Below, in pieces: positions 44,813-56,500 of a stretch of DNA of 64,000 nt; within the stretch, counting starts at the first letter, position 1; every line of letters starts with the position of its first letter. This stretch comes from Lathyrus oleraceus (taxonomy: Eukaryota > Streptophyta > Magnoliopsida > Fabales > Fabaceae), in assembly GCF_024323335.1 (NCBI RefSeq), contig NC_066583.1, forward strand, positions 16,086,665 to 16,150,664, read 5' to 3'. The translations under genes were made by a program, and so were the position numbers. Below the pieces are notes generated by a model. It was not told where the DNA came from, did no database searches, and saw only the letters and a program-made list of their open reading frames with translations.

Positions 44813-45865
44813 AAAAGAGAAGTTGACCTCTTGCTGGTCCATCTTCCCTAAGCGAGTCTCTCCTAGCGCTCTCTAGGTTAGGGTTTTGGTTGCTATTTGC
44901 TGTTATTTATTGCACTCATGATTATTATGTTGTATATATGTGCATATCTGTTTGCATGCATCATACTATCATTGTGCTGATCCTGTACAGGTTGGTTCCT
45001 CTGTTTGGGGTGGGTGTTCTGAGTGGGGCTAAAACCCAGGCCCGAGTATACACCTAGGATTAGTGTGGTCTCGCGTTTCCTCACTTGCTGTATCAGCATG
45101 TTGTTGCGACGTGTCACCACAGCCGGACGAGGTTCATTTAAGAGAGTCCTTCCGTTTGGAGTTATTCCACTCAGGTTGGGTGATCTCATCTGAGCTATTG
45201 ACTTCGGTGACCGTTCTTTCCCGGATCTTTGGTTGAGACGATCTTAAGAGAGCTACAACGGCACACCCGAAAGGGCAAACCCGTTGAGTATCTTTGCCCG
45301 ATTGTCGAGACCATTGTCCGCCTTAGGATGACCTTGTTAAAATTCACCTGTGAGGGGAGGGTTTGATTCTTGCGAGTACAGTTTCTGCCAGGGATGCTGT
45401 GTTGATGATCTTAAGTCGGATTTATGGATCGTTATTTCTGGACGCCGGAGGTTTGACCTTGGTATTGATCAGAGGGTTCCGTTTATTTCGGATCCCTGGG
45501 CTGAATTTGAGGGTATTTCCTCAGATGTGGATGTGGTTCAGGTGACTTGGGTTCAGATGACTTTGGGTTTCAGATGATTTGTGGTTCCGAGTTCAAGTCG
45601 AAGCTTTGATCCTGTGCCACGTGATGCTCAGCTGACCAGTCATGGCTCCATCATTTGCATCATAGCATGTTTATTTTCAAAAAAGAAAAATGTATAATAA
45701 TGCATGAAAAAAGTTAACCTGCATACGCATCACACACATCATACACATATCATCTTGCATAACAGGTGTTCTCGTTCCCGACTTCTCACTCTGGTTCCTG
45801 TGTCAGGCAGGAGAGCTGATCAAAGACAGCACCGGTATTCAACCAGACTCAATCAACAAAGAAGT
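44813..45865 (+). other. Leader of element F
   Basis: It holds no ORF1 and no recognisable gene, unlike E. The acceptor-like TTGCATAACAG|GT is present (AG 45764-45765). The frame from there is open into gag (SGRRADQRQHRYSTRLNQQ). Confidence 0.55.
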
Positions 45866-45970
45866 ATGGATCAGGTTCAGACCGAGTTGGCTGAGATGAG
45901 GGCGAACATGGCCCAGTTTATGACGATGATGCAAGGGGTTGCGCAAGGTCAGGAAGAGCTTCGAGCCTTG
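45866..45970 (+). pseudogene. Element F gag, N-terminal fragment
   Basis: MDQVQTELAEMRANMAQFM and the following AQGQEELRAL align with the coiled-coil start of gag in B. The frame breaks exactly where the copia-1 LTR begins. The remaining gag must lie beyond copia-1. Confidence 0.8.
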
Positions 45971-47715
45971 TGTTAATACCTTAGGATTGGCATTAATTTT
46001 AGTAAAACAAATAATGTAATCACCTCTGTTGTTTTAATATGTTGGGTTGAAGAAATTCAACATCTGGACCAACATGTCTTGTACGATGTCACGACATCAG
46101 GTCTGTGACATCGTACATGTGTAGAAAACTGAATTAATTAATTCAGTATATATTCTGGGATTAGCAAGGATATTTGGTGAATATCCTAACTCCCATGTGG
46201 AGGTCTTGAAGACTCAATCAGAAGATATATAGGCTCAAAGTAAGGAGATATATATGGAGAGATTTTAGGATTGAAGACCTTGTTTGTAGCAGAATTTTTC
46301 TGCTGAAGTTGTAACAGCAAAGAACAAGTCTGCTGCGATTTCTGAAGGCCCAAATCCAGTTGGGTGATTAGGTTATAAATAGATAATTGTAACCTAGTTT
46401 TTGTAAGCCTCTTAGAATGAAGTTTTAGGGGTGTGTGTGAGGTAAACCTCCCAATCTGTGGGAAGGTTACCATGTGTTTCTCAGTGGTCAAAGCTGAGAG
46501 TGTTTGTAACTCAAAGCCTGTAGGCAAGAGTGATTTTGTTCTTGAATGAAGTTGTGAAGCAAGTTCAAGGTGTGTTAACATTACATTGTATTTGTAGTGA
46601 TAGGAATGGAAACTGGAGGTTTCTATCTAGGAGTTCCTAGGTATAGATTGCATTGGGTAGGGATTAAGTGATGAGTTGTAAACGGGTGAGTTTAACTCTG
46701 AATTGATACTACTAATAGTGGATCTTCTTCCTGGCTTGGTAGCCCCCAGATGTAGGTCATGTTGGACTGAACTGGGTTAACAATTTCCTGTGTTTGTTTT
46801 CCTTCTACATGTGTTTTTGTTACTGTCATAACTCAGCTGGTATTCCAGTCAGTTTACCAAGATGATAACAGAACTGGTATATAACCTTCTGTTTAAATGT
46901 CAATCAGAATGTTGTAACATTCATCAGTGACAGTGTATACTGAACAATAATCAGGTTAGGTTTAGTTCAGTATTTATTTAAGTCTGTTCTCTTCCAGGAT
47001 AACAGACCTGGCCGAAGGATCATCGTGAAACTGTTAAACTGGATGTTTGGACAGTTGATACTGATGGTTGATACTGAAGTAGAGACTAGTTGGTCTTTTA
47101 CAGTACTGCAAACTTAGCACAGCATGGTTCCAGGAACATAACAGAATCAACATATGTTCTGACTGTCGAACTGAATGTTGTGACATTCATTCTCAACAGC
47201 ATGTGCTAAAAGTGTAGGATGATTGGTTTTTCTGTTTAGGTATTTTTCTCAGGCTATTCTTCAGGGATTCAACAGCTGAGCTAAAATCCAGGAAACCAAC
47301 TACTAACCTACAATTAATGAACCTAATAAATAACCGAGTTGTTAGCAATCTAATAAGTGGAAATTAGATTAAAGTGTTCAACCTTTAATTCAGGAAATAC
47401 AAGTAAAAGACAAACACACAGGAACAAGGTAACATATGATGTCCAAAATCAACAGTAAGACATCATGCTGATAACTGTGGAAGAAAACAACAGAAGTGAG
47501 TGCTAGGATTGATCTCTGTTGAGTCTTTCTTCCTGATGCACAGAACCAGGTGTTCATCCATTCTAGGGTGACATAGAATGAGATGTCGTGACATCTGTGA
47601 ACGTGTGCATATTAGTACAGGGGTTAATAACTATCTTGCTGTATTAGTTATAATGTTAGATCAGATGTCATGACTTGGAGTAGAACATCTGAATTCTGAC
47701 TACACCAGAATTTCA
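45971..47715 (+). repeat. 5' LTR of copia-1
   Basis: It starts TGTTAATACC exactly where element F gag breaks and ends CA at 47714-47715. AT and the primer-binding site follow. The stretch TAGTGGATCTTCTTCCTGGC with a following CCCCAGATGTAGG is typical of copia LTRs downstream of the TATA box. A start at 46040 (TGTTGGG) was considered, but it would leave 69 bp unexplained. Confidence 0.72.
46373..46382 (+). promoter_or_regulatory. TATA box of copia-1 LTR
   Basis: TTATAAATAG lies about 400 bp into the LTR, followed by conserved-looking leader sequence. Confidence 0.55.
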
Positions 47716-47717
47716 AT

Positions 47718-47729
47718 TGGTATCAGAGC
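47718..47729 (+). other. Primer-binding site of copia-1 (initiator tRNA-Met)
   Basis: TGGTATCAGAGC lies two bases after the LTR end. It is the standard complement of the plant initiator tRNA-Met 3' end, used by most copia and many gypsy elements. Confidence 0.92.
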
Positions 47730-50700
47730 AGGCATCCTGTTCTGCTTCTGGATGAGATCCATGGGTGATACTTTCTGGTATCTTGCAAGAAGTTATGTTG
47801 GAACCTGTGGAAGGTTCTGTATTCTCCCTGAATGGTCCCTTGAAGTAGGTGGATGGACTGTTCATGACAGGAATGGTGTGTACCTGTCTCTGGAGGTTGG
47901 CTATGGACCCTTGTGTGGGACAGTTGTGCAAGTATTGAATCATATTCCAACTTGTTTCCCCTCATGTGGATGAATGGCTGCCGTATTCAAGACCCCAACA
48001 TAATCTACTGAAGATGTCAAAGATACTTGAGTCCCCTCAAGTCCACTCATAATGACGTCCTCAATTCAGGATGGTAAGAATCACTTAATCACTGATTCCT
48101 TTACTCTCTTGAGTAGTGTATGTGAAGACCTTGAAGTCTTTCAAGGAAGGTGTGTTCCAAGGAGGTGGAACTAATGTTCTATGTGATGTTAGAACATGTT
48201 GTTCAACAAGTATGCAGCTACTGGTTGAAGAGCAGATGTGACTAGGTGTCAAACAAAGGGATACTCTTGTTTGGAACCTACTCCTGACCTGGAAGAGGAG
48301 ACATCTGTGTGTGCTCAGTTGACAAGGGTAGGGTCAACTGTGTGTATGCTCAAGAAGGTCACTTGTAAAAGTCTGATCTCTAGAAGTGGAGCTGGTTGAG
48401 ATGTGACATTGTGCAATTTCCTGCTGCGTGTCTTACTCCTGTAGATTGATCAGGGTGGAATAGTTGTTCCCTGAAGTACTATGTTGTTTTGGAAGACAAG
48501 TCCCCTGAATGTTAGAAGTCAATATTGGGGTAACCCGATTGCTATATCATATAAGAGGATTGGAACCATGAATCTTGTTATTCATACACCACGTTCAGAA
48601 GTGGCAGTTCTTACAAGGAGTGAGAATATGAAGATTCAGAGGTTGGTTGAGGTAGTATGCTCTGGTAATGCATGTCTACTATTGACTGGTGTTGGGTGTC
48701 TCACTAGTACTTACGGTCAGCTGGAGTCTGATTGGGGGAGTTAGTTGCCACAGGGAGGATAGTGCATGTCATGTTGAGACATTTGTATACAATACATGGA
48801 TACCGGTGTGGAGTTTCCATGATTGTCAATTTGAGGAGGAGTTTAGTTAACCTTCTCAAGTTTGGTCAGCCTAGGGTCTGGTTAGCTGTTGACCTGTGTC
48901 ACATGGGTTCTGGTGGGTGTGTGACACGTTTGCAAGGAAGAATTCATCTCTCTCTTTCTTAAGGGTGAATTTAATCTGAGAAAAGTTTCAAAACTGTTGA
49001 AGTTCTTTCAAGCAGAAGATGTTGACACAAGAAGAGTACTTTCAAAGTAGTCTTATGGTGGAAGTATCTGAAAGGATAATTGGGAAAGGATTTAAGATCA
49101 ATGTCTACTTGTGCCAAGTACAAGTATTTAATTGATTATCCTTGGAGCTCAAGATATCTGATGCTCTTAAAGATGTTGGAACATCTCTTCTTCAAGACCC
49201 TGTGCAGAATCACAGGAAGGATAGTACATTGGCTCATGATCTATCTCTTTGGTGGCAGCAAAAGCATATGATCTCTGAAAAGGTTTCCTGGCAAGAAACA
49301 TGTTCAGCCTTGGTATGTACAAGAAGAAGAAGACATCATAGTCTTGATGGTGGTTACTTGGATCAGCTTATTCCTGATCTAGGTAAGGAAGTGCATTGGC
49401 TAATGCACACTATGAAGTTAAGAACAAGTGGCAGCTTTCTTAACATCATGGAAACAACCTTGCTTTAGGAAGAGGAATACTTGGCATAGCTGAAGGGATA
49501 GTTTCTAACTGATCCTTCTGAAGACTCATGCATCAGAGTGTCTGATGTCTTTGGGGAAGAAGCAGGAATTCATCAAGGTGTGAGCTTGGATGACTTAACT
49601 GCAAACCTGCAGGATGGAGGCTGTTTACTCAAACTTGGTTCCACAATCAAGTCTATGAGAACATTGAACTCTCGTTCTGTGAAGGGAGGAAGTTCTTTCA
49701 AGTGGCAGAAGAAGGAGCTGAATTCAACAACTAGATGTCAAAACACAATGTTGTGACATTTGGTTCAACATCAGACTCTTAGTTGGTGAAGTGGCACATC
49801 AACTTGAGATAGAAGGGACTACAGGGTTGTAGATTGGATACTTCAAAAGGGTCGTCCTCGTTGCAGTTCTTTGGAGTTGCTGGATATAAAGGATGGTACA
49901 TGTTCATATCTTAGAAAAGCTAAGTTTTGTTCAACATGTAGCTTGAAGTTCAAATCTCACTTGGAAGGTCAGAATATCTTTGGGAGAAGTCTGATAAACT
50001 TGGGAAGGTCAAAAAGCAGCATTTGACCTTTTTCATATGAGGATTCATGAAGGAGGTAATCAACCAGTGGCATTTGGTCTATCTCAGAAGTGAATTCGAA
50101 GAATCAAGATAATCCACATATGGCAGCTGATTATTCTTGAGGAAAGTCTGAGACAAATTACTTTTGAGCAGAAAAGTTGTAAGTTGAAGACTAAAGGAGG
50201 TGTTCTCTATTCATCTCTTGGAGCTTGTGGTAGGAGTTCTGAGCTATCTATGGAAGAGTATCTCTTGTAATGGGATGAAAATGTATATGTCCCAATGTAT
50301 GTCTGGGTTCTTCTTGATCAACCCGGTGACTCAGTGATATCTGAAGACTATCAGATGGTGTGCCTTGTCTTGTTATGAAGGATGTCCCAACCGATGTTAG
50401 AACATCTTGTGAAGTGGTCTTCTGTTCTGGTTAGAAGAGAGATTGACACAGGGTGTGAATGTGTTCAGCTAAGAGGGTTGAACAGAGGGTGTGCTCTTGA
50501 AGACATGAAGATGCGTCTTATGTTTTTCATTCATAAAGTGGTCTGGATTCTCTTTGAATCAGGAAGTATGTGAAGGTCCAACTTTGGGGTGTTGGATATG
50601 CTCTTGTGTGACCTCCAAGTGTCAAGAGGAGAGTAGGGTGTCCATGACAAGGGGAGTTCTGTCTTTGAAGCTGCAAGTAATTATCAAGCTTGTGGTCTTT

Positions 50701-50982
50701 GTGTACTCAGATAACTAGGTATGGCACCCTGTCAGTTATCAAGATGTTGTGATGTATGTTAAGGCTGAGTGAGCAGAAGAATGTCTGACCGGATGTCATG
50801 ACATTGCCCTGGACAATGCTGCTAATCCCTTCTGAATCTTAAAATCAGTAGGAATTATGAAGGTGATGTGTCAAATTCTGATAAATCAGAATAAGCCTGA
50901 TGGCTACAGCTGTGTGGTACAGGGGGAGTAACCATCTGCTGAAGTGTGGGAAATTGACTGTAGCAGTGCCAGATGTCAAGTC
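47730..50982 (+). other. Copia-1 internal region, no coding function recognised
   Basis: Only short frames (at most 108 residues) occur, and none resembles a retroelement protein. Scattered 12-14 bp palindromes of the type GATGTY-NN-RACATC occur here and in the LTR: 48185-48198, 49171-49186, 49747-49760, 50393-50406 and about 50792-50805. Confidence 0.55.
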
Positions 50983-51218
50983 TGAAGGTGAGAAAAACAA
51001 GAAAGGGGGGTTTGAATTGTTTGGAAAATAAGAGCTTTTTCAAAATGAAAATCACACAAGGATTTTTATACTGGTTCGCTTATAACACAAAGCTACTCCA
51101 GTCCACCCGGCCAAGGTGATTTCGCCTTCAACAAGGACTTAATCCACTAATCTTGAAAGATTGATTACAAACAACGTCTAAGAGAAGGATCTCTTAGTCC
51201 TCTCAAGTATACAGACTG
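50983..51218 (-). repeat. 3' LTR of the SIRE-like element, left piece
   Basis: This is the end of the minus-strand LTR (…CTCACCTTCA at 50983). It continues at 60084 after the inserted chromovirus. GACTG at 51214-51218 is the target duplication of that insertion. Confidence 0.8.
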
Positions 51219-51829
51219 TGTAACACCCCAATTAAACTAAGCTAATTATTTGATTTAAATTAATATTTTATTTATTAATTTAATTGAATAATTGGATGTT
51301 TGGATTATTTTTATTTTATTATTATTTTGGAATAATAATTATTGGGATAATTATTTGTTGGAATAATATATAAGTTGGAATTTAGAAAAAATCCCATTTT
51401 TGGTAAAAAGGTGAATTTCACGTGAAAAGGGAAAAGAGGCAGAAAGAGCAAAAAGCTAGAGAACGAAGGTTGAAGGAAGGGAAAAGCTTGGAGCTCGGAG
51501 GCTGCCGGATTAACTCAGGTAAGGGGGGTTTATCATCGGTTAAAGGGTATTATATGATAATATGTACTGGGTAGTAATAATCATTGTTTTACCTCTGATT
51601 GGATTGATGTATGCTGAAAATCTGAGAAATGTTGGGATGAACGAAATTGAATGATAATCGATGAAATTCGTAGGAATTAGATGGAGTAAGGTTAGCGATT
51701 TGAGAAGTTGAATGTATCTGAGTTGTAATTGATAAAACGAACGAAGTGCATGAAAAATTGGATTGTGGAAGTGTAGATCTGAGAATTCGTAGCAGAGAAA
51801 CCATGACAGATCTGGAATTGTGGTCTCTG

Positions 51830-52165
51830 GTCATACGCGTATGGCACTAGGCAATACGCGTATGAGATGGGCTGGTACGCGTATGGCACTAGGCAATACG
51901 CGTATGGAATGGCTTGGAAGTGGGAGTTTTGGCGCTGGTACGCGCCATACGCGTGTGATACGCATATCCCTGGATGTGGTACGCGTATGGTGTATGTCAT
52001 ACGCGTATGAGTGAGAGAGATGAGGTTTTGAACGTGTTTTGGTCTCTGGTGATACGCGTATGGGAATGTGATACGCGTAGCATACGCGTATGGGCATGGG
52101 CGTTACGCGTATGGACTTTGGTCACGTGTGGGCAATACGCGTATGGCATGGGCAATACGCGTATG
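51830..52165 (+). repeat. Array of ATACGCGTAT palindromes, 5' LTR
   Basis: Thirteen ACGCGT cores occur within 336 bp, most as the 10-12 bp palindrome (C)ATACGCGTAT(G), plus two decayed copies (ACGCGC, ACGCAT). Spacing is irregular, about 10-50 bp. ACGCGT fits the CGCG box recognised by CAMTA factors. Confidence 0.85.
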
Positions 52166-52464
52166 GGCAGAATGGTGAATTTTCTGTGATGTTACTGTGC
52201 ATTTTTTGACTGTTTAGGCTGAGTGATGTGACTTAGCTGATGTATGACATAGTAGGGATCATTTCCCGCTGTTTTGAGTAGTGTAGGTATTAGTTGAGAG
52301 TGCTAATACTGTGTTTGATTTTGTGGCATGATATGATATGCTGTTGTCGATGATATGTGATGGTATACATGATGATGTGAAATGTATGCATTTGTGAATA
52401 GACTGTTGTGTGGCTTAGAGTGTGAGCATGTGTCTATTCTTGAATTGTTGTTGATGTTGCATTT

Positions 52465-52645
52465 GCTAGGTGATTAGCTTGCACATTGTGGCCCATTTGG
52501 GGTGGTAGCTAATTGCCATGGTGAGGAATTAGTGAGTTAGTCATTATTGGACTGTTGTTGATTGTTTGCATGCTAGGTGATTAGCGTGCATTTCATGGCC
52601 CATTTGGGGTGGTAGCTAATTCCCATGGTGAGGAATTAGTGAGTG
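52465..52645 (+). repeat. 107 bp tandem duplication in the 5' LTR
   Basis: GCTAGGTGATTAGC starts at 52465 and again at 52572; both copies contain CCATTTGGGGTGGTAGCTAA. The 52515 G is unique to the first copy of this LTR. Confidence 0.88.
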
Positions 52646-53383
52646 AGTCACTATGTCTCAAATGAGTGGGACTAGTGAGCTTGGTAGCCGTGCCTGGGTT
52701 TGGACGGTGAGGTTGAACTATATGTTCACAAATAGTCGGTACCGCATGCATGGAGTCTCATTGCATAATATATGTATGGCGTGTAATATGAATGGATGTA
52801 TTCCAATATTACACGTGTGTTTGTGTTGGTATTGTTGTGTGGTCATTGAGTATGGTTTGAGATTATACATATGCTATATGTTATTGTTAAGTATGATGTT
52901 TGAGTTGACGCTGCTGTTATTGAGTACGTGGTCTGGTTAGGGTGATTTGATGCGTTATTTACTTAACATTACATAATGTTGTATAATGCTCGTTATATTG
53001 ATTGAGGAACTCACCCTTACACTTATTTTTCAGGTAACGGGAAATGAGTTGAGTAGGAGCTAATTATTGGAGTCTAGTGTAGCCTCCGTAGTGGGTCGTG
53101 CTCTGATAGATGTAACATCGGGATGGGTTGTCCTAACTTGTTTTGAATGTTTTATTATTGGTTGAGAACCATTTTCCATGTAATGTTTTACATGATTGAT
53201 GAAATTATATCCGCTGTGTTTTATGCAATTGTTTAAGTTTGAAATTAATAAAAGAGCATGACCTCTATATTGTTGAACGGTGTGAATATTTTGTGTGACA
53301 CCCTTAAAAGGGCATAATTACTCTGATGTTGTATTTTGATATTTAATTAAATTATTGGGGTATTTAGAAGGGTGTTACATTAG

Positions 53384-53395
53384 TGGTATCAGAGC
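53384..53395 (+). other. Primer-binding site of the chromovirus (initiator tRNA-Met)
   Basis: TGGTATCAGAGC lies four bases after the LTR end. Confidence 0.93.
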
Positions 53396-53504
53396 ATAGT
53401 CGGTCGTGTCGAGTCGTAATTATTCTGTTTCCCCTGTACGGGATAGGTGTTGTGTAACCCTATCAGTACTTATTGTTTTGGTTTGTTGGGTTTTCAGAAT
53501 AGAG

Positions 53505-56500
53505 ATGGCTGGAAGAGGTAGAGATGATGCTGCAATTGCTGAGGCTCTGGGTATGCTAGCTGGAGTACTTGGAGGAAATCAGAATGTTATGGGAATGGGA
53601 GCTGCTCATCAGTTGAGTGAGTTCCAGAAGAACAATCCTCCAATGTTCAAAAGAGCATACGATCCAGATGGTGCTCAGAAGTGGTTGAAGGAGATAGAGA
53701 GGATCTTTAGAGTAACTGAGTGTGCTGAGAATCAGAAGGTCAGGTTCGGTACACATATGCTGTCAGAAGAAGCTGATGATTGGTGGGTTGCTACCCGCAC
53801 TGAGTTGGAAACTGCTGGAAATGCTGAGATTTCCTGGGCGGTGTTCAGAGAGAGATTCCTGAGGAAGTATTTTCCCGAGGATGTCAGAGGAAAGAAGGAG
53901 ATAGAGTTTTTGGAATTGAAACAGGGTAACAGGTCTGTAACTGAGTATGCTGCTAAGTTCACAGAGCTGTCAAAGTATTATACTCCCTATAGTGAGGCTG
54001 CTGGAGAATTTTCTAAGTGTGTGAAGTTTGAAAACGGGTTGCGTCCCGAGATCAAGCAGGCTATTGGGTATCAAAGGATTAGAGTGTTTTCTGATCTGGT
54101 TGACTGTTGCAGGATTTTCGAACAGGATTCCAAGGCCAGAGCTGAGAGCTACCAGCAGAGGGTTGATAGGAAAGGCAAGAATCAGATGGATCGTGGAAAA
54201 CCGTATGCAGCTGGCAAAGGTTTTCAGAGGCAGAGTGGGATGAAGAGGCCTAATGGGGGAGATTCTAGTGCTCCTGCTAAGTGTTACAGATGTGGTCAGG
54301 CTGGGCATCGTATCCATGAGTGTACCAGTAATGAGAAGAAGTGTTTTAAGTGTGGCAAGGGTGGTCATCTGGCTGCAGACTGCCGGTTGAAGACTGTGAC
54401 TTGTTTCAACTGTGGAGAGTTGGGTCATATCAGTCCACAGTGTCCTAAGCCGAAGAAAGAAAATCAGTCAGGAGGCAAGGTTTTTGCTTTATCAGGTTCT
54501 GAGACTTTTGCAGATGATCGGTTGATCCGAGGTACGTGTTATATTAATGGCTTTCCTCTTGTAGCTATTATTGACACAGGTGCTACTCATTCTTTTATAT
54601 CTTTGGATTGTGCTGTGAAGCTTAAGTTAGAAATATCTGAGATGTTTGGAAGTATGGTGATTGATACTCCTGCGAAGGGTTCAGTGACTACTACTTCGGT
54701 TTGTTTGAGTTGTCCCTTGAGTATTTTTGGTAGAGACTTTGGGATAGACCTTGTGTGTCTTCCACTAGTGCAGATTGATGTTATTCTGGGTATGAACTGG
54801 TTGGTGTTTAACCGAGTCTATATCAACTGTTTTGATAAGACTGTGACCTTCCCTGAGATTGAGGAAGGAAAGAGTTTGTTTCTATCAGCAAGGCAAGTGA
54901 ATGAGGAAGTAGCAGATGGGGCAGAGTTGTTTATGCTGTTAGCGACTTTGGAGGCTAAAGATAAACTGGTGATTGGTGATCTAGCAGTGGTGTGTGACTT
55001 CCCTGATGTGTTTCCTGAAGAAGTGAATGAATTACCGCCAGAGCGTGAAGTTGAGTTCTCGATTGATTTGGTACCTGGTACTAGGCCGATATCGATGGCT
55101 CCGTACCGTATGTCTGCTGTTGAGTTAACTGAATTGAAGAGTCAGTTGGAAGATCTGTTGGATAAGAAGTTTATTCGTCCGAGTGTGTCACCGTGGGGTG
55201 CACCAGTGTTGTTGGTTAAAAAGAAAGAAGGTACTATGAGGTTGTGTGTGGACTACAGGCAACTGAATAAAGTGACGATCAAGAATCGGTATCCTTTACC
55301 GAGGATTGATGATTTGATGGATCAGTTGGTTGGTGCGAGTGTGTTCAGCAAGATAGATTTGAGATCTGGGTATCATCAGATACGTGTGAAAACTGAGGAT
55401 ATTCAGAAGACTGCTTTCAGAACAAGGTATGGACATTATGAGTATTCTGTAATGCCTTTTGGTGTGACTAATGCGCCTGGAGTATTCATGGAGTATATGA
55501 ATAGGATTTTCCATCCGTATCTAGACCAGTTTGTTGTGGTGTTTATTGATGACATTTTGGTGTACTCGAAATCTGAAGAAGAACATGCCGAGCATTTGAG
55601 AGTGGTTTTGGGAGTACTGCGAGAAAAGAAGTTATTTGCTAAACTGTCAAAGTGTGAATTTTGGTTAGAAGAAGTTAGTTTTCTTGGTCATGTGATTTCA
55701 AGAGGTGGTGTTGCTGTTGATCCTTCTAAGATAGAAGCGGTATCTAAGTGGGAAGCTCCGAAGTCGGTTGTTGAAATTCGAAGTTCCCTTGGTTTGGCTG
55801 GTTACTATAGGAAATTTATTGAGGGATTTTCTAAGTTGGCGTTACCATTGACAATGTTGACTAGAAAGGGGCAAGCGTTTGTTTGGGACTCAAAATGTGA
55901 AGAGGGTTTCCAAGAGTTGAAGAGAAGGTTGACTACTGCTCCTATTCTGGTATTACCGAGTTCGTCAGAATTATTTGAGGTTTACTGTGATGCTTCACTG
56001 TTGGGTTTAGGTGGTGTGTTGATGCAGAATAAACAGGTTATAGCTTATGCTTCGAGACAACTAAGGGTTCATGAGAGGAACTATCCGACACATGATTTAG
56101 AGTTGGCAGCTGTGGTGTTTGTTCTGAAGTTGTGGAGGCATTATTTGTACGGATCAAGATTTGAGGTTTTCAGTGATCATAAAAGTTTGAGGTATTTGTT
56201 TGATCAGAAAGAGTTGAATATGAGACAGAGGAGATGGTTAGAATTTCTGAAGGATTATGACTTTGGTTTGAATTACCATCCGGGTAAAGCAAATGTAGTA
56301 GCTGATGCGTTGAGTCGGAAATCATTACACATGTCTATGTTAATGGTTAAGGAATTGGATTTGATTAAGCAGTTTAGAGACTTGAGTTTGGTGTGTGAGA
56401 GTACTCACAATAGTGTTAAATTGGGAATGCTGAAGTTAACGAGTGGTATTTTGGACGAGATCAGAGAGGGTCAGAAATCCGATATGCGTTTGGTCGATAA

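Larger units (their letters stand above)
40067..45970 (+). mobile_element. Element F: 5' part of an Ogre-like element
   Basis: A 5' LTR of 4.73 kb is followed by a tRNA-Arg-type primer-binding site, a 1 kb leader without an ORF1, and the first 35 codons of gag. The gag is cut by the copia-1 insertion at 45971. The rest should lie beyond the window. The left flank has no polypurine tract, which confirms this is a 5' LTR. Confidence 0.85.
45971..50982 (+). mobile_element. Copia-1: copia-type LTR element without recognisable polyprotein
   Basis: The 1745 bp LTR (45971-47715), tRNA-Met primer-binding site and 3.25 kb of internal sequence are followed by an interruption at 50983 by a SIRE-like element. 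No gag, protease, integrase, RT or RNase H motif is seen on the plus strand. The element looks non-autonomous (LARD-like). Its right part and 3' LTR should lie beyond the window. CCTTG (45966-45970) is the expected left target duplication. Confidence 0.7.
51219..53379 (+). repeat. 5' LTR of the chromovirus
   Basis: It starts TGTAACACCCC, ends GGGTGTTACA (a short terminal inverted repeat, TGTAACA/TGTTACA) and has a TATA-like TATATAAG at 51367-51374. It contains a CGCG palindrome array (51830-52165) and a 107 bp tandem duplication (52465-52645). Open frames within it are incidental. Confidence 0.95.

Noticed and set aside
46040..47715. Alternative copia-1 LTR start at TGTTGGG
   Set aside because: The gag frame of F breaks at 45971, where TGTTAATACC gives a TG start and leaves nothing unexplained.
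45971..50982. Auxin response factor sites (TGTC inverted repeats) in copia-1
   Set aside because: The two-base spacing does not fit the wider spacing known for paired ARF sites, and many copies have TGTT instead.
47730..50982. Degenerate copia polyprotein or host gene exons
   Set aside because: I could not find integrase, RT or RNase H motifs in the frames, nor convincing exon structure; a profile search could still change this.
51589..52189. Open frames inside the chromovirus LTR, repeated at 58288-58888
   Set aside because: They arise from the CGCG palindrome array and are duplicated only because the LTR is; no protein similarity.
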